Origin: Plumapathes pennacea
Lineage: Eukaryota; Cnidaria; Anthozoa; Antipatharia; Myriopathidae
Direction of reading: 5' to 3'
NCBI GenBank assembly: GCA_964036295.1
Contig: OZ038467.1
Coordinates: 3,291,501 to 3,355,500, forward strand
DNA: 64,000 nt
Each line of letters opens with the position of its first letter. The first letter of the stretch is position 1. Made by a program: the position numbers and the translations under genes. Below are positions 1-12,279 of this stretch, piece by piece. The notes beneath the pieces are model-generated. The model was not told the DNA's origin and made no database searches. It worked only from the letters and a program-made list of their open reading frames with translations.

Positions 1-389
1 TTTTAATCAGCTGTCATTTTAGCAAGGTATCAAATCCAAATTTTCAATATGGTATGATGTATCTCTGGTGGGAGACTGAAAAGAGAAAATTGAAGCTGAT
101 CACTCTTTGGAGTGAAAATGATAGAGTACTGTTACATACTTTTTGCTAAGTAAAAGGGCTAGCGCTTAAAACATCAGCTTCAAATTCTTTCAGGGTGCCC
201 AGCCTTCATCTAGTTCTCTTTAGAACTGGTTTTCTATTTTATTATTATTGCCTTTGGCTGTTAATCTTATCTAAACATACAAGAGGTGGTCACTTTACAA
301 GACATGGTTGCACTGTATGCCTCTCTTACAATAAAATATTTAAAAGTATTGCTCTGATTTACGTTGGTAACAATGTTTCCATGAAATAC

Positions 390-1197
390 CTTCTGACTCA
401 TCGACCATATCCACACCAATGGCTTCTAAAATTTGTGCCTCAGCAAAGTGGCCAATCCTGGACTTTGCCATTACAGGTATTGTTACAGCAGCCATGACCT
501 CCTTGATCATCTAACCAGTGAAGGACAATAAGAGAACTATAAGCATTTGATTTCTTTTTCTTTTCTTTCTTTTTTTTTTTTTTCTTTTTCTTTTTTTGAT
601 TAATTTTTTTTGTTGCAAAAAGTGTAATTTACACAAACACAGCCACAGTTTAGTCAGATTGGATTGTAGTTTGCGTGATGTAAAGTATAGTGCATCCACA
701 GGTTTAACGTAGGTGTACCTTTGGATCTGACATGCGAGCAACTCCACCCATTTTACGGATGTCAGCTGGTATTCTTTCTAAAGCCATCACAGCACAGGCC
801 TAAAAATAACACACATCACAAACCAGTTATAATATCAAAACATAGAAATGTTCATACTTTCTTTACAATCACATAAAAAAATTGAGCTAAATCACTGGGA
901 GTATAGATACATACTCCAGCTTCCTCCGCGATCCTTGCTTCTTGTGCATTGGTGACATCCATTATTATCCCACCCTTGGCCATCTGGGCCAATCCTGCCT
1001 TCACCTTGAAGGTTCCTGAATTTAGAACAACCTATGTTAACATTTATGCAAAACAACCAAGTTTAATTACAGCACAACTACAGTATATCACAGCTGAAGG
1101 TCACCTGTCTTATGCAGAACAGCGGGGGTTAATTGTGTGGAGGGTTTTGTGGAATCAGCATCTTTGAGAGACAGGTTACTGACTTCTGATTCCCAGC
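390..1197 (-). CDS. PDX1: PDX1 (pyridoxal 5'-phosphate synthase, lyase/synthase subunit), partial, four exons
   Basis: Exons read on the minus strand are 1105-1197, 915-1015, 719-799 and 390-510. All junctions have GT/AG ends and the phases agree throughout (1, 1, 0, 0, then 1 into the next exon, off the left edge). The joined frame carries PDX1/SNZ signatures: [20 protein letters not shown] (its Asp matches the catalytic Asp of bacterial PdxS), [25 protein letters not shown], and [19 protein letters not shown], whose Lys matches the one that forms the Schiff base with the pentose phosphate. In this family the enzyme condenses ribulose 5-phosphate, glyceraldehyde 3-phosphate and ammonia into PLP, with ammonia coming from PDX2, which is encoded at 15.1 kb. 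The C-terminal half, including the second active-site Lys, lies outside the window. The start exon was not found with confidence. A short exon near 2465-2513 (ATGs at 2502 and 2511) is possible, but its best donor does not fit the required phase. Confidence 0.9.
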
Positions 1198-4100
1198 CTA
1201 AAAATGCAAAACATTGTTACATGGCTTAGCAATACATAGGTAAACATTATAAAATCATTATGCATATAACCACAGCCCTTTTCACTCCCAAACAACTTAC
1301 AGTAAAGTACTCCTCTCACGATCTTCCAAGGGTATAATGCAATAACTCAATCAGTTTCTCCCAGCTTTCAAAAGGAAAGAGTATGAGAGATGTAGTGAAA
1401 AATGATAGTTCAATCAAACTTTTTCTGTTTCTGAACTCGAGTCTCATGAACTGGTAGTCTGCATAATTTACAGTACGATGATTTGACTCAGAGAAACATT
1501 GTTTGGAGAACTAACAGCATAACATCCTTCAAAATCAGGCAAGAGCAACACATGACCATGAGACTGAGACAAGTGAACAGTGGCAAATGAGAACATTCTG
1601 ATAATTACTACACCGGTCCAACAAGAAAAATCCAGTTTAAAAGAGGAGGTGTGTGTGTGTGTGGGGGGGGATTAATAATTAGCCTGTGTAGCAAGCATTT
1701 CCATGGATTTCTCAGTGCATAAAAAGACTTTTAGATTTGCATAGTCAAAAATTGAAAAAAGCCTTCGTATGCAATGAGAAACTCACAGAAATGCTTGCTG
1801 GGTGGGTTACTTGAAATGATATACAATACATTGCATATTTGGAAGAGATTGACTTTTCCTCACTTTATTTCCAGCTACAACTTATGAAAAGAGTTATGCA
1901 GATCAGAACTCAAGTTTCTGATGTTATCAACTTTTCTGCCCTTGGTGAAGTTTAATACTGATCAGTCCACAAGGATTTGTTTGTTATATAATATTTCTAT
2001 ATATGAGCAGTCAAGCTATGCAGTATAACGTGCCCTTGGGAGAGGGGAAATGCAGTAACATTGTGCCAATATAATCAGGTTCACTCGTTCCAGTCTTTGT
2101 TATGCATATTTTCTGTTGAGCAGCACAAGAAGCTTTGTTGTTCGTAACTAAAAGCAGCATTTCAATTTCCTCATAAGCCGTATAACTTTGGAAACAGCAG
2201 CTTCATCAGCAGTTTTAATAGCAAAGCCGTCATGGTGATACCAATGAATGATTATAAGCATCCAGAAAAAAATATCACTTGGTTATTACTTTTGTCACTG
2301 AAACAGTTTTCGACTATTGCATAAGACTGGGCTTACGTAACTTCAGAAACGGTGGCTTGCTCCTAAAACAGCAATACACTGTGCCAGAAGGTAACGTATA
2401 TCAATACCGTATTAATGGAGTTGGACTAATCGCGTAAAGAAAACGACTCGTCGCGATGCTCATTTAGGCTCTTACAAACAAGCGTTCATTTCGGACGTTC
2501 CCATTTTTCATCGTAGATGCAATCATCAAAAAAATCTTTCGAAGTGCTCAAAACTAAAGCTAACAGCATTAAGATCAAATGATAACCGAACTGCAAACCT
2601 CGGGCCCAACTATAAACTCTATAAAAGACTATCGAGTTTATATACGGTATTGTGCATGTTCGACAGCAGAGTTCGCGTACAAGCAAAACTTCAAGTCGAT
2701 TTTTTTGTTTAAAACAAAACACTTACCGTTGGTACAGCTTCTTGAAGCCTCACTTGGTAGAATTTCAGACATTGTTGAGCAGTGCGTTCAAACAAAATAC
2801 GGCCAAGAGCACGTACGGCTGGATTATGAAAGGTTTCACGTGGGAAAGGAACTGACCAATTTAACGCGGGCGCATTAGCACTCCCCCTCTCCCCACTCCC
2901 CATATCTGTTTGTCCGTCTCAGCCTCAACACCACGAATTTTGGGGGGCCAGGTCTGGAAAATGGTGTGGAAAAAATCGAAACTCTTGTTCGTCAGGTGCG
3001 AAAACCCATCTTGGAAGAATCCTCCTAACCCTACCCACATCCACACACACACCCTCCGACCTCTGGTTTCCGGCTATTTCTTATTCTGTTCACGTTTACT
3101 CACGCATAGTTTGAATGTCTTTTAGTTTTAGGTTTAAATTTTCTCTCTCTGGCAACTGTTTTGATAAGATGCAGTAATAAAAAATTAACGCATCACCGGC
3201 GTAGAAGACGCACAAAGACTGCCGCTGAAAGTTGCAAAACCAGCGGGAAAGATCAATAATCGGTCGTTTTGATAACCCAAGTATCCAAGTACCCTGGCGT
3301 GGTTTCTTTTGAATCAGGAAGGTCAACTGAAACCAACTTATCAATCAAAGCCAAATAGAAATTACCCCACGCTGAAAAACAAAAGATTATTGATAAATCG
3401 ACGATGAGACTAAATGATGAAGTGTTCACAAAAATAAGCGGAAAATGGCAAAACAAATCTATTAAAGCTTCAAAGACACATTGAATTAGATGAGGATTAA
3501 ACTTCCTAATTTGAACGACTATAAGTGAAATTGTGTAGGCCGGTCAAACCCTCTTCTGACAGTGTGTCACAGCCATTCAGGCACGATTTCCTGCCATCGG
3601 CCATCAAGTCCAAGGAACCTATAGTACAGTGCGTTCTAACTATATGTACATCTGACCAAATAAAAGCTCTTAATAAGTACATTCTAATAGTCTTGATGCC
3701 GATTTCAGTGTAATGCGGACTTTGAATCATATCAGTGTTAAAACAGCGGACTTGACCACGTTAACATGAGACAATACGGGCAGCCTTCTAATGAGTCTGT
3801 GTGTTTGTGTTTACCAGCGCTGACCTGTATTTGCAGTGTTTTAAACTTTTAATTTAAAAGTTAAAACATCTAAACCCCAGTATGCAAGCCTCATGTCCAA
3901 ATTCCTCGGCTCTGTCAAGGTCAAGAATTTGCACGCGCTTATAGTGTGGTTTGTGGTTAGAAGTTTGTGTTGATCTTCGGAGAAGATGCGAACCTTTCAT
4001 CGATTAGCCCGGGATGTGCTAAGCAAAGCTTTCTGCGGGAAAAAGAGACCTTTGACTAGCTAGATGAAAAGGTCAACGAAAATTGACCTCATCAGTCAAC

Positions 4101-4430
4101 TTACTACAGTTCTACCCCTGAAAAAAAGAAGAAAGAGAAAGACTGAGATTACTCAAAGCATCAAGGAGACGGTAAAAATAAGAAATCTGAATCCCAGCCG
4201 TAACTACGTTGACGAACTTAACAAAATTAGAAAGCAAAATTACATGGGAGGATACTTGTACGGATTAAAGACACGAAGCTGTTATTGATTACTAAACTGA
4301 GTGGCCCTAATCTCTCCCCGAAGGGGCGTGGTTTCTTTGAATAAATAAGTAAACGAAAACCACTAATCAATTAATTTTGGCAACCGTTGAATAGGAATCA
4401 ACCCATGCTGACTAAACAAGGGAAGTCAAA
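1198..4430. other. Gene-poor stretch upstream of the identified PDX1 exons
   Basis: About 3.2 kb in which I can support no gene. It probably holds the first PDX1 intron and promoter. A short GT run lies near 1650-1664. Several ORFs under 100 codons occur, but none has a recognisable domain or coding character. Confidence 0.5.
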
Positions 4431-4816
4431 GGCTTCGTCCACACTAATCCGGATAAATTTGAAAACGGATATTTATTTATCCGTTTTGGCCTCCCGTCCA
4501 CACTAAGACGCGTTTTCGGTGACCGAAAACGGATATTTTCGAAAACGCTCTCCAGAGTGGATATTTTCGAAAACTCCGGTTTCATGGTGTATTGTGGACG
4601 GCGAAAACGGAGCTTTTCGAAAACGCATGACGTTATAATGTCAGTGATCTCTGTGTGCATGCTCAATTCGGGCATTTAGCGTTTTTGGTCAGTCCAGCGT
4701 ATTAGTGTGGACAGCGAAAACGATTCGAAAACGATAGTGTGGACGGAAAACTTTCGATGCGTTTTTCGTATGAAAACTCCGTTTTCAATTTTATCCGGAT
4801 TAGTGTGGACGGGGCC
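4431..4816. mobile_element. MITE-like element with about 36-bp terminal inverted repeats
   Basis: The left end contains CGTCCACACTAATCCGGATA. The right end (4780-4816) is its near-perfect inverse, reading TATCCGGATTAGTGTGGACG. The interior has several further inverted pieces built from GAAAACGG and TTTTCGAAAAC units, so the whole 386 bp can fold back on itself. There is no transposase, so it is non-autonomous. I do not see a convincing target-site duplication beyond a possible AAA. A minus-strand 87-codon ORF inside it is a by-product of the repeat. Confidence 0.75.
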
Positions 4817-5265
4817 AAAGAATCGATGAGGAAAGCGCGGAATTTAGAACTCACAAATTGTATTGAAGAAATCACGAAGGAATCGGCGACTAGAAGAGAC
4901 CCGTCCTCGGGAAACTATTGTTTCAGGCTGCGAAGCCTTAGCAAATCAAACCCACATAAAAGTTGTGTCTCAAAAATTCTACATACGTGATCAATCTCAT
5001 AGAGAGATCTCAAGTTCCACGACAAACTAAGAGCAGCCAGAAAGAACAGTTACAGAAGCAAATTGGGCACTGCATGTACACGACAAAGAGCAGTGAATTG
5101 CGTGAGAAGATACAAGTAATCTTTATTTATATTTCTGGTACTAGGCATTTGTTTGCTCTTTATCAGCATGGGATCTTCATATCAGCACGTACGCAGCACA
5201 GTGGCATAAAAAAGAGGCGGTCTCATCCCAACAAAGAACACTTGTACCTAAAATTAGAACAGTAG

Positions 5266-5274
5266 TATAAATAG
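5266..5274 (+). promoter_or_regulatory. TATA box of the class V aminotransferase gene
   Basis: TATAAATAG, 70 bp before the ATG at 5344. The distance leaves room for a start site about 30 bp downstream and a short 5' UTR. It is the clearest core promoter element I saw in the window. Confidence 0.6.
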
Positions 5275-5343
5275 AAGCACTGGTAACACTAGTTTGCCAC
5301 AGAACCTTGGTAGAAGTCAGAAGGAGACAAAGCCCACAACGAG

Positions 5344-7100
5344 ATGACCACGCCACAAGAACGACCGACTTTTCAAGTCGCGTATCGGCTGCGCTGTCTT
5401 GGAATCATTGGTCGTGATTCCTTCTTGTCTTTTCAGACAGACTTCGAGACTATAGTGAACAAAATAACGAGCACCGACGACAAAGAGCTTTGGGAGTACG
5501 TAGCTACTCTTTTTGATGTTTCAGACTACGCCGACTGCGTCCCAATCAACTCCGCAAATTTGTCCATCACCTGGGCGCCAGTGATAAAATGCCTGAACAA
5601 CATGACGGTCGATTGGAACCGAGATATTTCCATCCAGAAACGAGAAAACATCTTTGCACCAATCATCAGCCTTGCCCGAGATCTTATCGCCAAGCAACTC
5701 AATGTGAGCAGTGACGAGGTGGCCATGTGCAGGGGCTCCTCTGACGCCAACAGCGTCATCAACAACGGCCTGGATTTTAAAGGTACTAGAAATCAAGTCG
5801 TCGTCTGGTCGGAGAACCATCCTACCAACAACATCGTTGCTTGGTCAATAAGGAAGCAACGATTTACCAACATGGAGATCGTCGAAGTCAACACCACAGG
5901 AAAACCATTTGAGAACGAGGATAAGATCGTGGAGTACTTCAAGGAGAAAATCGACAAAAAGAAAACTCGCATAGTTACTTTCAGTCAGGTGAGACAGTGC
6001 TTCTCTTTTTTTTTTTTTTTTTTTTTGTCACAAGTGAAGCATTTCTTAAGGTCTATGGCGATAGTGCTTTATGTGATTCAGCGGCACCCGAGGGGAGAAT
6101 GATTGCAGTGTACAATGATCAGTTGTCATAAAGAAATGTAAACTTTTAAAAGTCAAAAATGGCTTTTTATCACAGTGGAAAATATGTTTTGTTTGACCAA
6201 AGCATGAAACTGTGGGACACCCATGTACATGCACCACTCCACGCCCTTTTTGGTAAAGGTTTGAAACTGCGTGTAATGAGCAAAAGAAGGTTCTAAATCC
6301 CCTCGAGATCGTTCCTGAAATTGATATATTTTTTCTATATTTATCATACTAAGATTTCGCACTTGAGTGGAACGCGCCTTCCGGCCCAAAGACTGTGCAC
6401 GGAAATACACCAAATAAGCCCGGAGATCCACGTCCATTGCGACGGAGCACAAGCTTGGGGAGGCGTGGAACAGGACCTCTACCACATGGGCTGTGACAGC
6501 AGCTGCGGCAGTTGCCACAAGTGGATGTTGGGCCCTAAGGAGACTGGGTTTCTCTACGTGAAGAAGAACAGGATCACAGATTTCTGGCCCAAAGACATCG
6601 GCTATAACACCAAGGTCGAGTCGCCCACAGTTGACCTGCCGAAGGACGCCTCAAGATTCGAGTTGATTGGTCAACGAAACGACCTAAGCATCTTGGGTAT
6701 GCTGTACACTGCAGACCTGATGGGGCTGATCGGCTACGACAAAATCGAAAAGAGAATCAAAGAGCTGTCTACAAAGCTGCGAGAAGAGCTGGCTACCGTG
6801 ACACCGAAGTGCTTCCAAGTGGAAACACCTGAGAATACGGCGCTCTACCATGGAATCATTGTGCTCAAATTCGATGACAGTTGGTACTTACCCTCTGCGC
6901 CGGATGAGGAAATATCCAAAGCGATTTTCGACGCCCTGTACAACAATTACAAGATTGGCGTATCACCCAAGAAAGGAAACAGAATGAGATTTTCTCCACA
7001 CATCAACAACACCATGGCGCACATGGTGAGGGCTGTGGAAGCCGTTAAGGTAATCTTATCCGAAGCTGCCCAAAAAAACAAGCGTTCCAAAAAAAAATAA
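5344..7100 (+). CDS. PLP-dependent class V aminotransferase (isopenicillin N epimerase / cysteine desulfurase-like fold)
   Basis: There are two coding exons, 5344-5988 and 6354-7100, joined in phase 0 by a 365-bp GT/AG intron with a T-run near its 5' end. The product is 463 aa. The splice restores VTFSQ-ISHLSGTRLP, the typical strand leading into the active site. Downstream, HCDGAQAWGG (Asp245 would contact the PLP pyridine nitrogen) and GSCHKWMLGPKETGFLYV (Lys271 would form the internal aldimine) define a fold-type I class V enzyme. The N-terminal half has MCRGSSDANSVINNGLDF, where GT-rich PLP-phosphate binding is expected. The tail is basic (KNKRSKKK). Relatives include epimerases, desulfurases and C-S lyases, and the sequence alone does not choose between them. 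It lies between PDX1 and PDX2, which make its cofactor. No signal peptide is visible. The ATG at 5344 sits 70 bp after a TATA box. Confidence 0.85.
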
Positions 7101-7944
7101 GTAATCTTGCTTGGACATTGACACTTGATTCCAAACGTTGAAAGCTAGCTAGGATTGTAGAAAAAGACAGTAACTTCTGTCAAGGGTGAAATTTAGGGGC
7201 ACTATAACCAGTTTTGATATTTTAAAACCGATGGCCGTGAACGCGAATATTTCAGGTCTGTTTTTGATAGAGGTATTAGTGTTTTTTTAAAAGACAAAAA
7301 AGTAAGCTAATTTTTCTTGACAGTGATGTGATTTCGGTATAGCACATTCACATCTGACTTTAACTTGTTAGCAGAGCTTACTTTGTACTTGTCTTGTTAG
7401 GCTTTTCTTAGTTAAGTTGTCGTAGTTTTGCACTGCAAGCCCAAAGAACTGCAGTCTTAGACCCGGATATTCCGATCCATTTGAAACCGACCATTTTCAG
7501 TTTTTTGAGACTGTAGGGCATAAAAAAGCACTTTTAAAAACCGTGTATTCAGAATAGCTGATTAAAATGTTCACATGGTGACAAATCCAGTTTGTGACTC
7601 ATTACTGTGTAGTATATAGTATAGTAAGTGAATTGGAGAACGGCTTTACATAGAAAAATGGGCACGATTCCATGAAAGTGTCAATAGAAAACTTTGCCAT
7701 GTGTCACGGCTGCAAAACAGCGCTTCTTATTTAATCGGATGCCCGGATCACAGTGACCGATACGAATCCCTTGTAAAAATAGTATAAAACAGTCCAAGCC
7801 TGTGCCGCACCCGAAGAAAGCCAGACATCAATTTCTGAAGATTCTGCCAAAATCAACGTTTTATCGCCATCTCGTTTTCGTGAGAGCGAGGTCGGTACAG
7901 AGCCCGTTCACCGATCGACTATCAACCGAGACCTTGTGTTTAGC
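7101..7944. other. Intergenic, no gene seen
   Basis: AT-rich stretch after the aminotransferase stop codon. It holds its 3' UTR and spacer. No ORF with coding character and no clear repeat is visible. Confidence 0.5.
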
Positions 7945-8188
7945 CCCGGGGGGGGACTCCCAATATGAGCCATATAGGTATGTGCCGCCCCAAAGGGTAT
8001 CATTTTCAGCATTTTAGTCAGAAACAGGGTATCGATTTTAACCTTTGGTCTGGAATAGGGTCGGAGATTTTGATATTTGGTCAGAAATAGGGTCGAAAAT
8101 TGCACATTTTGGTCTGAAATAGGGTAAGAGTTTTCAGTCCCGGGCGGCACACTCCCACCCAAAATTTTAAGGAGTACCCCCGGGGGGT
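7945..8188 (+). repeat. Dispersed repeat, GGTCTGAAATAGGG family, full-length copy
   Basis: Contains internal sub-repeats of TTTGGTCTGAAATAGGGT about every 35-50 bp, ends in a CCCGGGCGGCACACTCCCAC block, and is framed by CCCCGGGGGG at both sides. Related copies are at 19395-19520 (same orientation, short), 33455-33690 and 35461-35697 (inverted). The latter two flank or sit inside the PCMT gene. No coding capacity. Confidence 0.7.
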
Positions 8189-8620
8189 GTTTAAGCTCGC
8201 TTCGTTCACACGAGTAAAGCAAACGTAAGCGCAAGCGACGGTTCACAAGGTAAAATTTGTGACGCACGCGCACTAAGAAAGTATCAGCAAAATATAGAAA
8301 CTAAGTATATTAATTATCTATACTCAAGTCGTGACCTACAAATTGGATTCTCAAAAGCGATCTCCCCGAGTTTGAAAATTGTGATCCGTTCCATTTTGCA
8401 CTACTTTTTTATCTTGCTTTAATATAAAAGCCGTTCTTTAAACCATTTTGGTGCTTTTTATGCGTACTATATTCAGTTTAATTTCACGAGAAATGCAGGT
8501 CAACAAAACATTGAAAGAGCAGTCTAAGCTGATCTATAGTGGATTCTTCTACGCGAAACTGATTTTAGTCGAATGATGCCGGGTTGATTTGTGTAAGTTC
8601 CGTACCGAGAGGTTTGGGAG

Positions 8621-8733
8621 ATACCCTGGTTCCCAAAACTCCTCTCGCTTTCGATGGAAGGTCTGAGCACCGAATGCGCAAACGAGTGTGAGGCGAAACC
8701 ATTCTGAGAGAGAAGCTCTGGGAACCAGGGTAT
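8621..8733. mobile_element. Short foldback element (MITE-like)
   Basis: The left end ATACCCTGGTTCCCA is mirrored at the right end by TGGGAACCAGGGTAT (8719-8733). The inverted similarity continues inward (ACTCCTCTCG against GAGAGAAGCT). It is 113 bp long and non-coding. I found no target-site duplication beyond the terminal bases. Confidence 0.55.
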
Positions 8734-9089
8734 TTGAGAAATTGAAGATAATGACTTCAGAACTCATTTTGAAACTTTTATTTTCATCCCAGCTGCAAAT
8801 CGCAGACATATACAAATGGGTTATAATACTTATAATGTATTTACACCAAAGATAATTTAACAGGGCAGATCATGACGGAATATGGAATATTCACAGAATT
8901 ATAGGTTTACAGATCACGTGTTCGCAAGCTTCTCCGATAGATGTTTCGTATGTAACATTCGTTGCTTTGACTATCATCACCAGAGCTATTACTATATTGT
9001 TTGTTATGATGAACAAGAAATTGCTAACTTATGTTTGTAAAAGGTTATTTTCCCTACAGCTGGTGCGACTTCAGGGTCCGATTGTTTGT

Positions 9090-10900
9090 CGAGCTCGGCT
9101 GATGAAGTTGATCCAGGACTAACCTCTTCTCTAGGGTTTTGATTAAAATAAACGAATTTGTTCTACTGAGCAAAAGACATATAAGTCATTTTGTTAGCGA
9201 AAATTTCTCATTTGAGGCTTAAAATACAGTGGGGGTACTCTGGGCGGACACTCCTATGCGGACAACCCTACTAGTGAGGCCACTACGAAACCTTGTTTAA
9301 ACTCTAGCTCAGTAAAACTGAGGCCTCCAACATCTGAGCTGATGTAAACTGCTTTGGAATTCAAGGATTTACTACATTGTTAAATCTCTGAGTTATTGGC
9401 CTAACGACTCTTAACATGGCTGATTGAATCTCAGCACTCCTCCAAAAATAAACGAAAACATTAAGAGACGAATTGGACGCTGCGATCGTAACGGTGATGT
9501 AAAAGAGTTGCTGATTAATTACCTTTGTGTCCACTGTATTTTCTACCTGCAAGATCCAGGCTCGAGTTCTACGGAACAGCAAATATAGTAACGCGGGAAT
9601 ATAACAGAAGAATAGCAATCCCAGAATAATACCTACAGTTTTAGCACTTTTTCGTTCCCTCGCTTTCCTCGCTTCCTCTGTCTCGTTTGCTGCAACTACA
9701 GGGTTAGCTTCGAGACGGCGAATTTCCTTATACATTTTATAATATAGAATGACAATGAAAATAACATTTGTAGGAAATATAATTAATGTTGACAAATATG
9801 CCTTTCTAATGAGTACGGCTGCGGCTGTGATAGTAATCAAACCCAACCATAATGGCAGCAAAACTTTTAGAACTCGCCTATTTGTCACAAGTTCTGAATA
9901 TCTGTAGCTGTGTAAAACGGCGATGTAGCGATCCAAAGTGCTGAGTGACAGATTAAGTAACGTCGCCCCAAACAGAAGTATCATGGTGAAGTTTGTCAGC
10001 TGTCCTACTAAACAAATTTCTTTAGTACAATTTGTCAGTATGAGGATCTTTTCGTAAATGAAGACTGGCTGACTGAGAGCACCAGTTAAGAAGTCAGTGA
10101 CGGCCAAACTCAACAAGATCGTGTTGGCAGGTCTTCGAAGTGATCTGTTCTGATAATATGCAACGAAAATGAGTCCGTTGCCCAGAACTGCGGTCAAACC
10201 TAAAAGAACGTTAAATATAATAGCGACAATGGCGGGTGTGTACATGGCTGACCTGAACGATTCTTGACACCAGAACTCTTGTACAGAACATGTGGCAAAG
10301 ACAGACGGCTGATCGGCGACAGTTGAGTTATTTAGAGTTCCATCCATGTTTTAGGCGCTGTGAGGTCTGTTTGAAGGCTTTAGACTGAGTTTGTAAAGTT
10401 GATGTCTCGTGGTTTCACTTCAAGGTTCTCCAAGAGATAATTTTAGTCTAAATCGGTTATAATTTGTAGTGTCAATATTTTGCCTTTTTCTCGAGTCAGC
10501 TTAGTTTCTTTTCCTCTCTTTAAGTTTCTTTTCTAGTCGGTTTGATGTAGTCACCAGCCTTGCCTTCACAGTGTTCGGCTTCCCGGCTCTGGCGCTTTCT
10601 CGTTGATTTTTCTAAGAGTTCCCTGCAATTTATACAGACAGCAGAATAACTGTGCTTCGCGGCGCTAAAAGTGGAAATGCGATAAAAATTAGGGTTGAGT
10701 CATTTATAAAACTTCTCCGACAAAAGGTAAAGGCACCAGATGGCAAACAAAGTCCTGTATTTACATTTCTCACAGGCCACTACGAAGCCTTCAACAAGAC
10801 GTTCTCAGAAACTGCATAGGAGAATTGGTTAAAAGTACGATTTCCGCTAATGGTTGTCAAAATTTATGCTAAGCCCCGGAAACTGGGCTACTCAACAAGA
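9090..10900 (-). repeat. Segmental duplication unit A (GPCR 1 with its flanks)
   Basis: The 3' flank (about 9100-9222, with CAGGACTAACCTCTTCTCTA) recurs at about 11615-11735. The 5' flank (10350-10900, with AGATGGCAAACAAAGTCCTG) recurs at 13250-13700. The receptor was therefore copied with its promoter and 3' region. Unit B is about 11615-13800 and contains receptor 2. The gap between the units holds the foldback element at 11011-11597. Confidence 0.75.
9361..10347 (-). CDS. Class A (rhodopsin-like) G protein-coupled receptor 1, intronless
   Basis: 328 aa from the ATG at 10347. Seven hydrophobic segments are visible: TM1 about residues 36-62 with the GN motif (LGNGLIFVAYY), TM2 with LSLAVTDFL, TM3 ending in LDRYIAVLH (the DRY motif), TM4 and TM5 with less standard sequence, TM6 with FFCYIPALL (a variant of the usual CWxP), and TM7 with NSSLNVFVYFWR, where NVFVY replaces NPxxY. 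The N terminus has glycosylation sequons (NNST). The ECL1 region and TM3 carry cysteines that could form the usual disulfide. Intracellular loop 3 is short and charged (NETEEARKARERKSAKTVG). Ligand unknown. Such single-exon receptors are greatly expanded in anthozoans, often named after adenosine, amine or melanocortin receptors by weak similarity. The tandem paralogue is at 12280-13248. Confidence 0.9.
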   Translation of the reverse strand: MDGTLNNSTVADQPSVFATCSVQEFWCQESFRSAMYTPAIVAIIFNVLLGLTAVLGNGLIFVAYYQNRSLRRPANTILLSLAVTDFLTGALSQPVFIYEKILILTNCTKEICLVGQLTNFTMILLFGATLLNLSLSTLDRYIAVLHSYRYSELVTNRRVLKVLLPLWLGLITITAAAVLIRKAYLSTLIIFPTNVIFIVILYYKMYKEIRRLEANPVVAANETEEARKARERKSAKTVGIILGLLFFCYIPALLYLLFRRTRAWILQVENTVDTKVINQQLFYITVTIAASNSSLNVFVYFWRSAEIQSAMLRVVRPITQRFNNVVNP

Positions 10901-11010
10901 GAACGTATGGACAATGCCCGACTTGTACAGTTCAGTCAGGAGGTCTGACAGAACAGGTGTCACAACAGCGATGTAATTTATTTAAAAAACAAGCACTTTT
11001 GATAACGATG

Positions 11011-11597
11011 TACCGTAAAATTCCGAAAATAAGCCACTCCAAATATAAGCCCCTCAGGTTCGAAGCGCAAAAAGCCCTCCGATAATAAGCCCCCCGGGGC
11101 TTATATTTGGGATTTGCCCTCAAATACAAAATATACCAAAGCAAATTACACATAAACGGTACCATAACGGTACCATTTATATTAAGTTTATTGTCGTTTA
11201 CGTAGTGCACTCTTCACTCTCGCCTCGGATTCACACGTTAGATTTCTATGAACTTTAAACTACCGTGTACCGTATGAACTATAAACTTAATACGGTATGA
11301 CATTTATATACGGTATTCCATTTTCAATAAAGTTTGTTGCTGTTGTGTTTGAAGTTGGCATATTCAGAGAAGTTTAAGTTGTCACGAATTTCTAGTTAAC
11401 GCCCCAATATTATCATTTTTACATGGAAACATTGCGGACGCAAATTTCCCTCCAATTACAAGCCCAGCAGATTTTGAAACGCAAAGTTGCCTCCGAATAT
11501 AAGCCCCTCCGAAAATAAGCCCCTCCCATTATAAGCTCCCCAAAAAAGACCTTTGAAAGATATAAGCCCCGGGGCTTATTTTCGGAATTTTACGGTA
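11011..11597. mobile_element. Foldback/MITE-like element with TACCGTAAAATTCCG ends
   Basis: Starts TACCGTAAAATTCCGAAAAT and ends with the exact inverse, ATTTTCGGAATTTTACGGTA. Inside both ends are arrays of AATAAGCCCCTCC-type units around a GGGGCTTAT palindrome. It is 587 bp and non-coding, and it separates the two GPCR duplication units. The ORF of 92 codons on the minus strand inside it is repeat-derived. The element at 14435-14707 has similar ends and may be a distant relative. Confidence 0.75.
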
Positions 11598-12279
11598 TTC
11601 CTTGAATAAAATGCTGATGAAGCTGATCCAGGACTAACCTCTTCTCTAGGGTTTTGATTAAAAGAACGAATTTGCTCTACTGAGCTCAAAACATATAAGT
11701 CATTTTGTTAGCGAAAATTTCTCAATTGTAGCTTAATAACGGCGAACTTTTCGGTACGCCACTACGTATAGAGTGAATATTTCGCAGTTAATTAACTACT
11801 AAACTTTGCATCTGTATCATATACAGATCTCTTTCTTTTCTAATTTCCATTTATCTCTTAGAGTGACTTTTAATGCAAAATTTGCATTTATGTTTCTATT
11901 GCTTTGAATTTTTCAAAGGATTGGATTGCCGAGGTTTGCCATCGGGAGTAAATGCACCTTCGCAAAATGAATACTCTTTTTCGTGCGTAACGCAACGCGA
12001 CTCTCAAAAACAAACTAGCAAACGAACGAATGGTATTAATGACAAATACAAAATCTGAAGAGTGTATTTTATTTATGATTCACATGATTGACCAAATGCA
12101 AACTCGAAAATGTATTTTCCCTAATTTCTGACGAACCCCCATTAAGCGGCCACTTGCCATTTCCCCGAGTGTGGCCGCTTAAGAGGCTGTACATCCAAAC
12201 GTAAAAAGAGTTTTAATCAGTATATACATATAAATATGCATATTATAAAGGCCACCAGCGGAGAAATCCAGTGCTACTG

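Noticed and set aside
511-747. 78-codon minus-strand ORF with a long K/R run
   Set aside because: It comes from the T-rich intron of PDX1 between exons 390-510 and 719-799.
3253-3456. Possible terminal exon on the minus strand (AWGNFYLALIDKLVSVDLPD)
   Set aside because: It has a good acceptor before it (TTTGTTTTTCAG), but I could find no partner exon and no family, so it was not called.
4064-4288. 74-codon basic ORF (MKRSTKIDLISQ start)
   Set aside because: No domain, no gene context, and it lies in repeat-rich DNA. Not supported.
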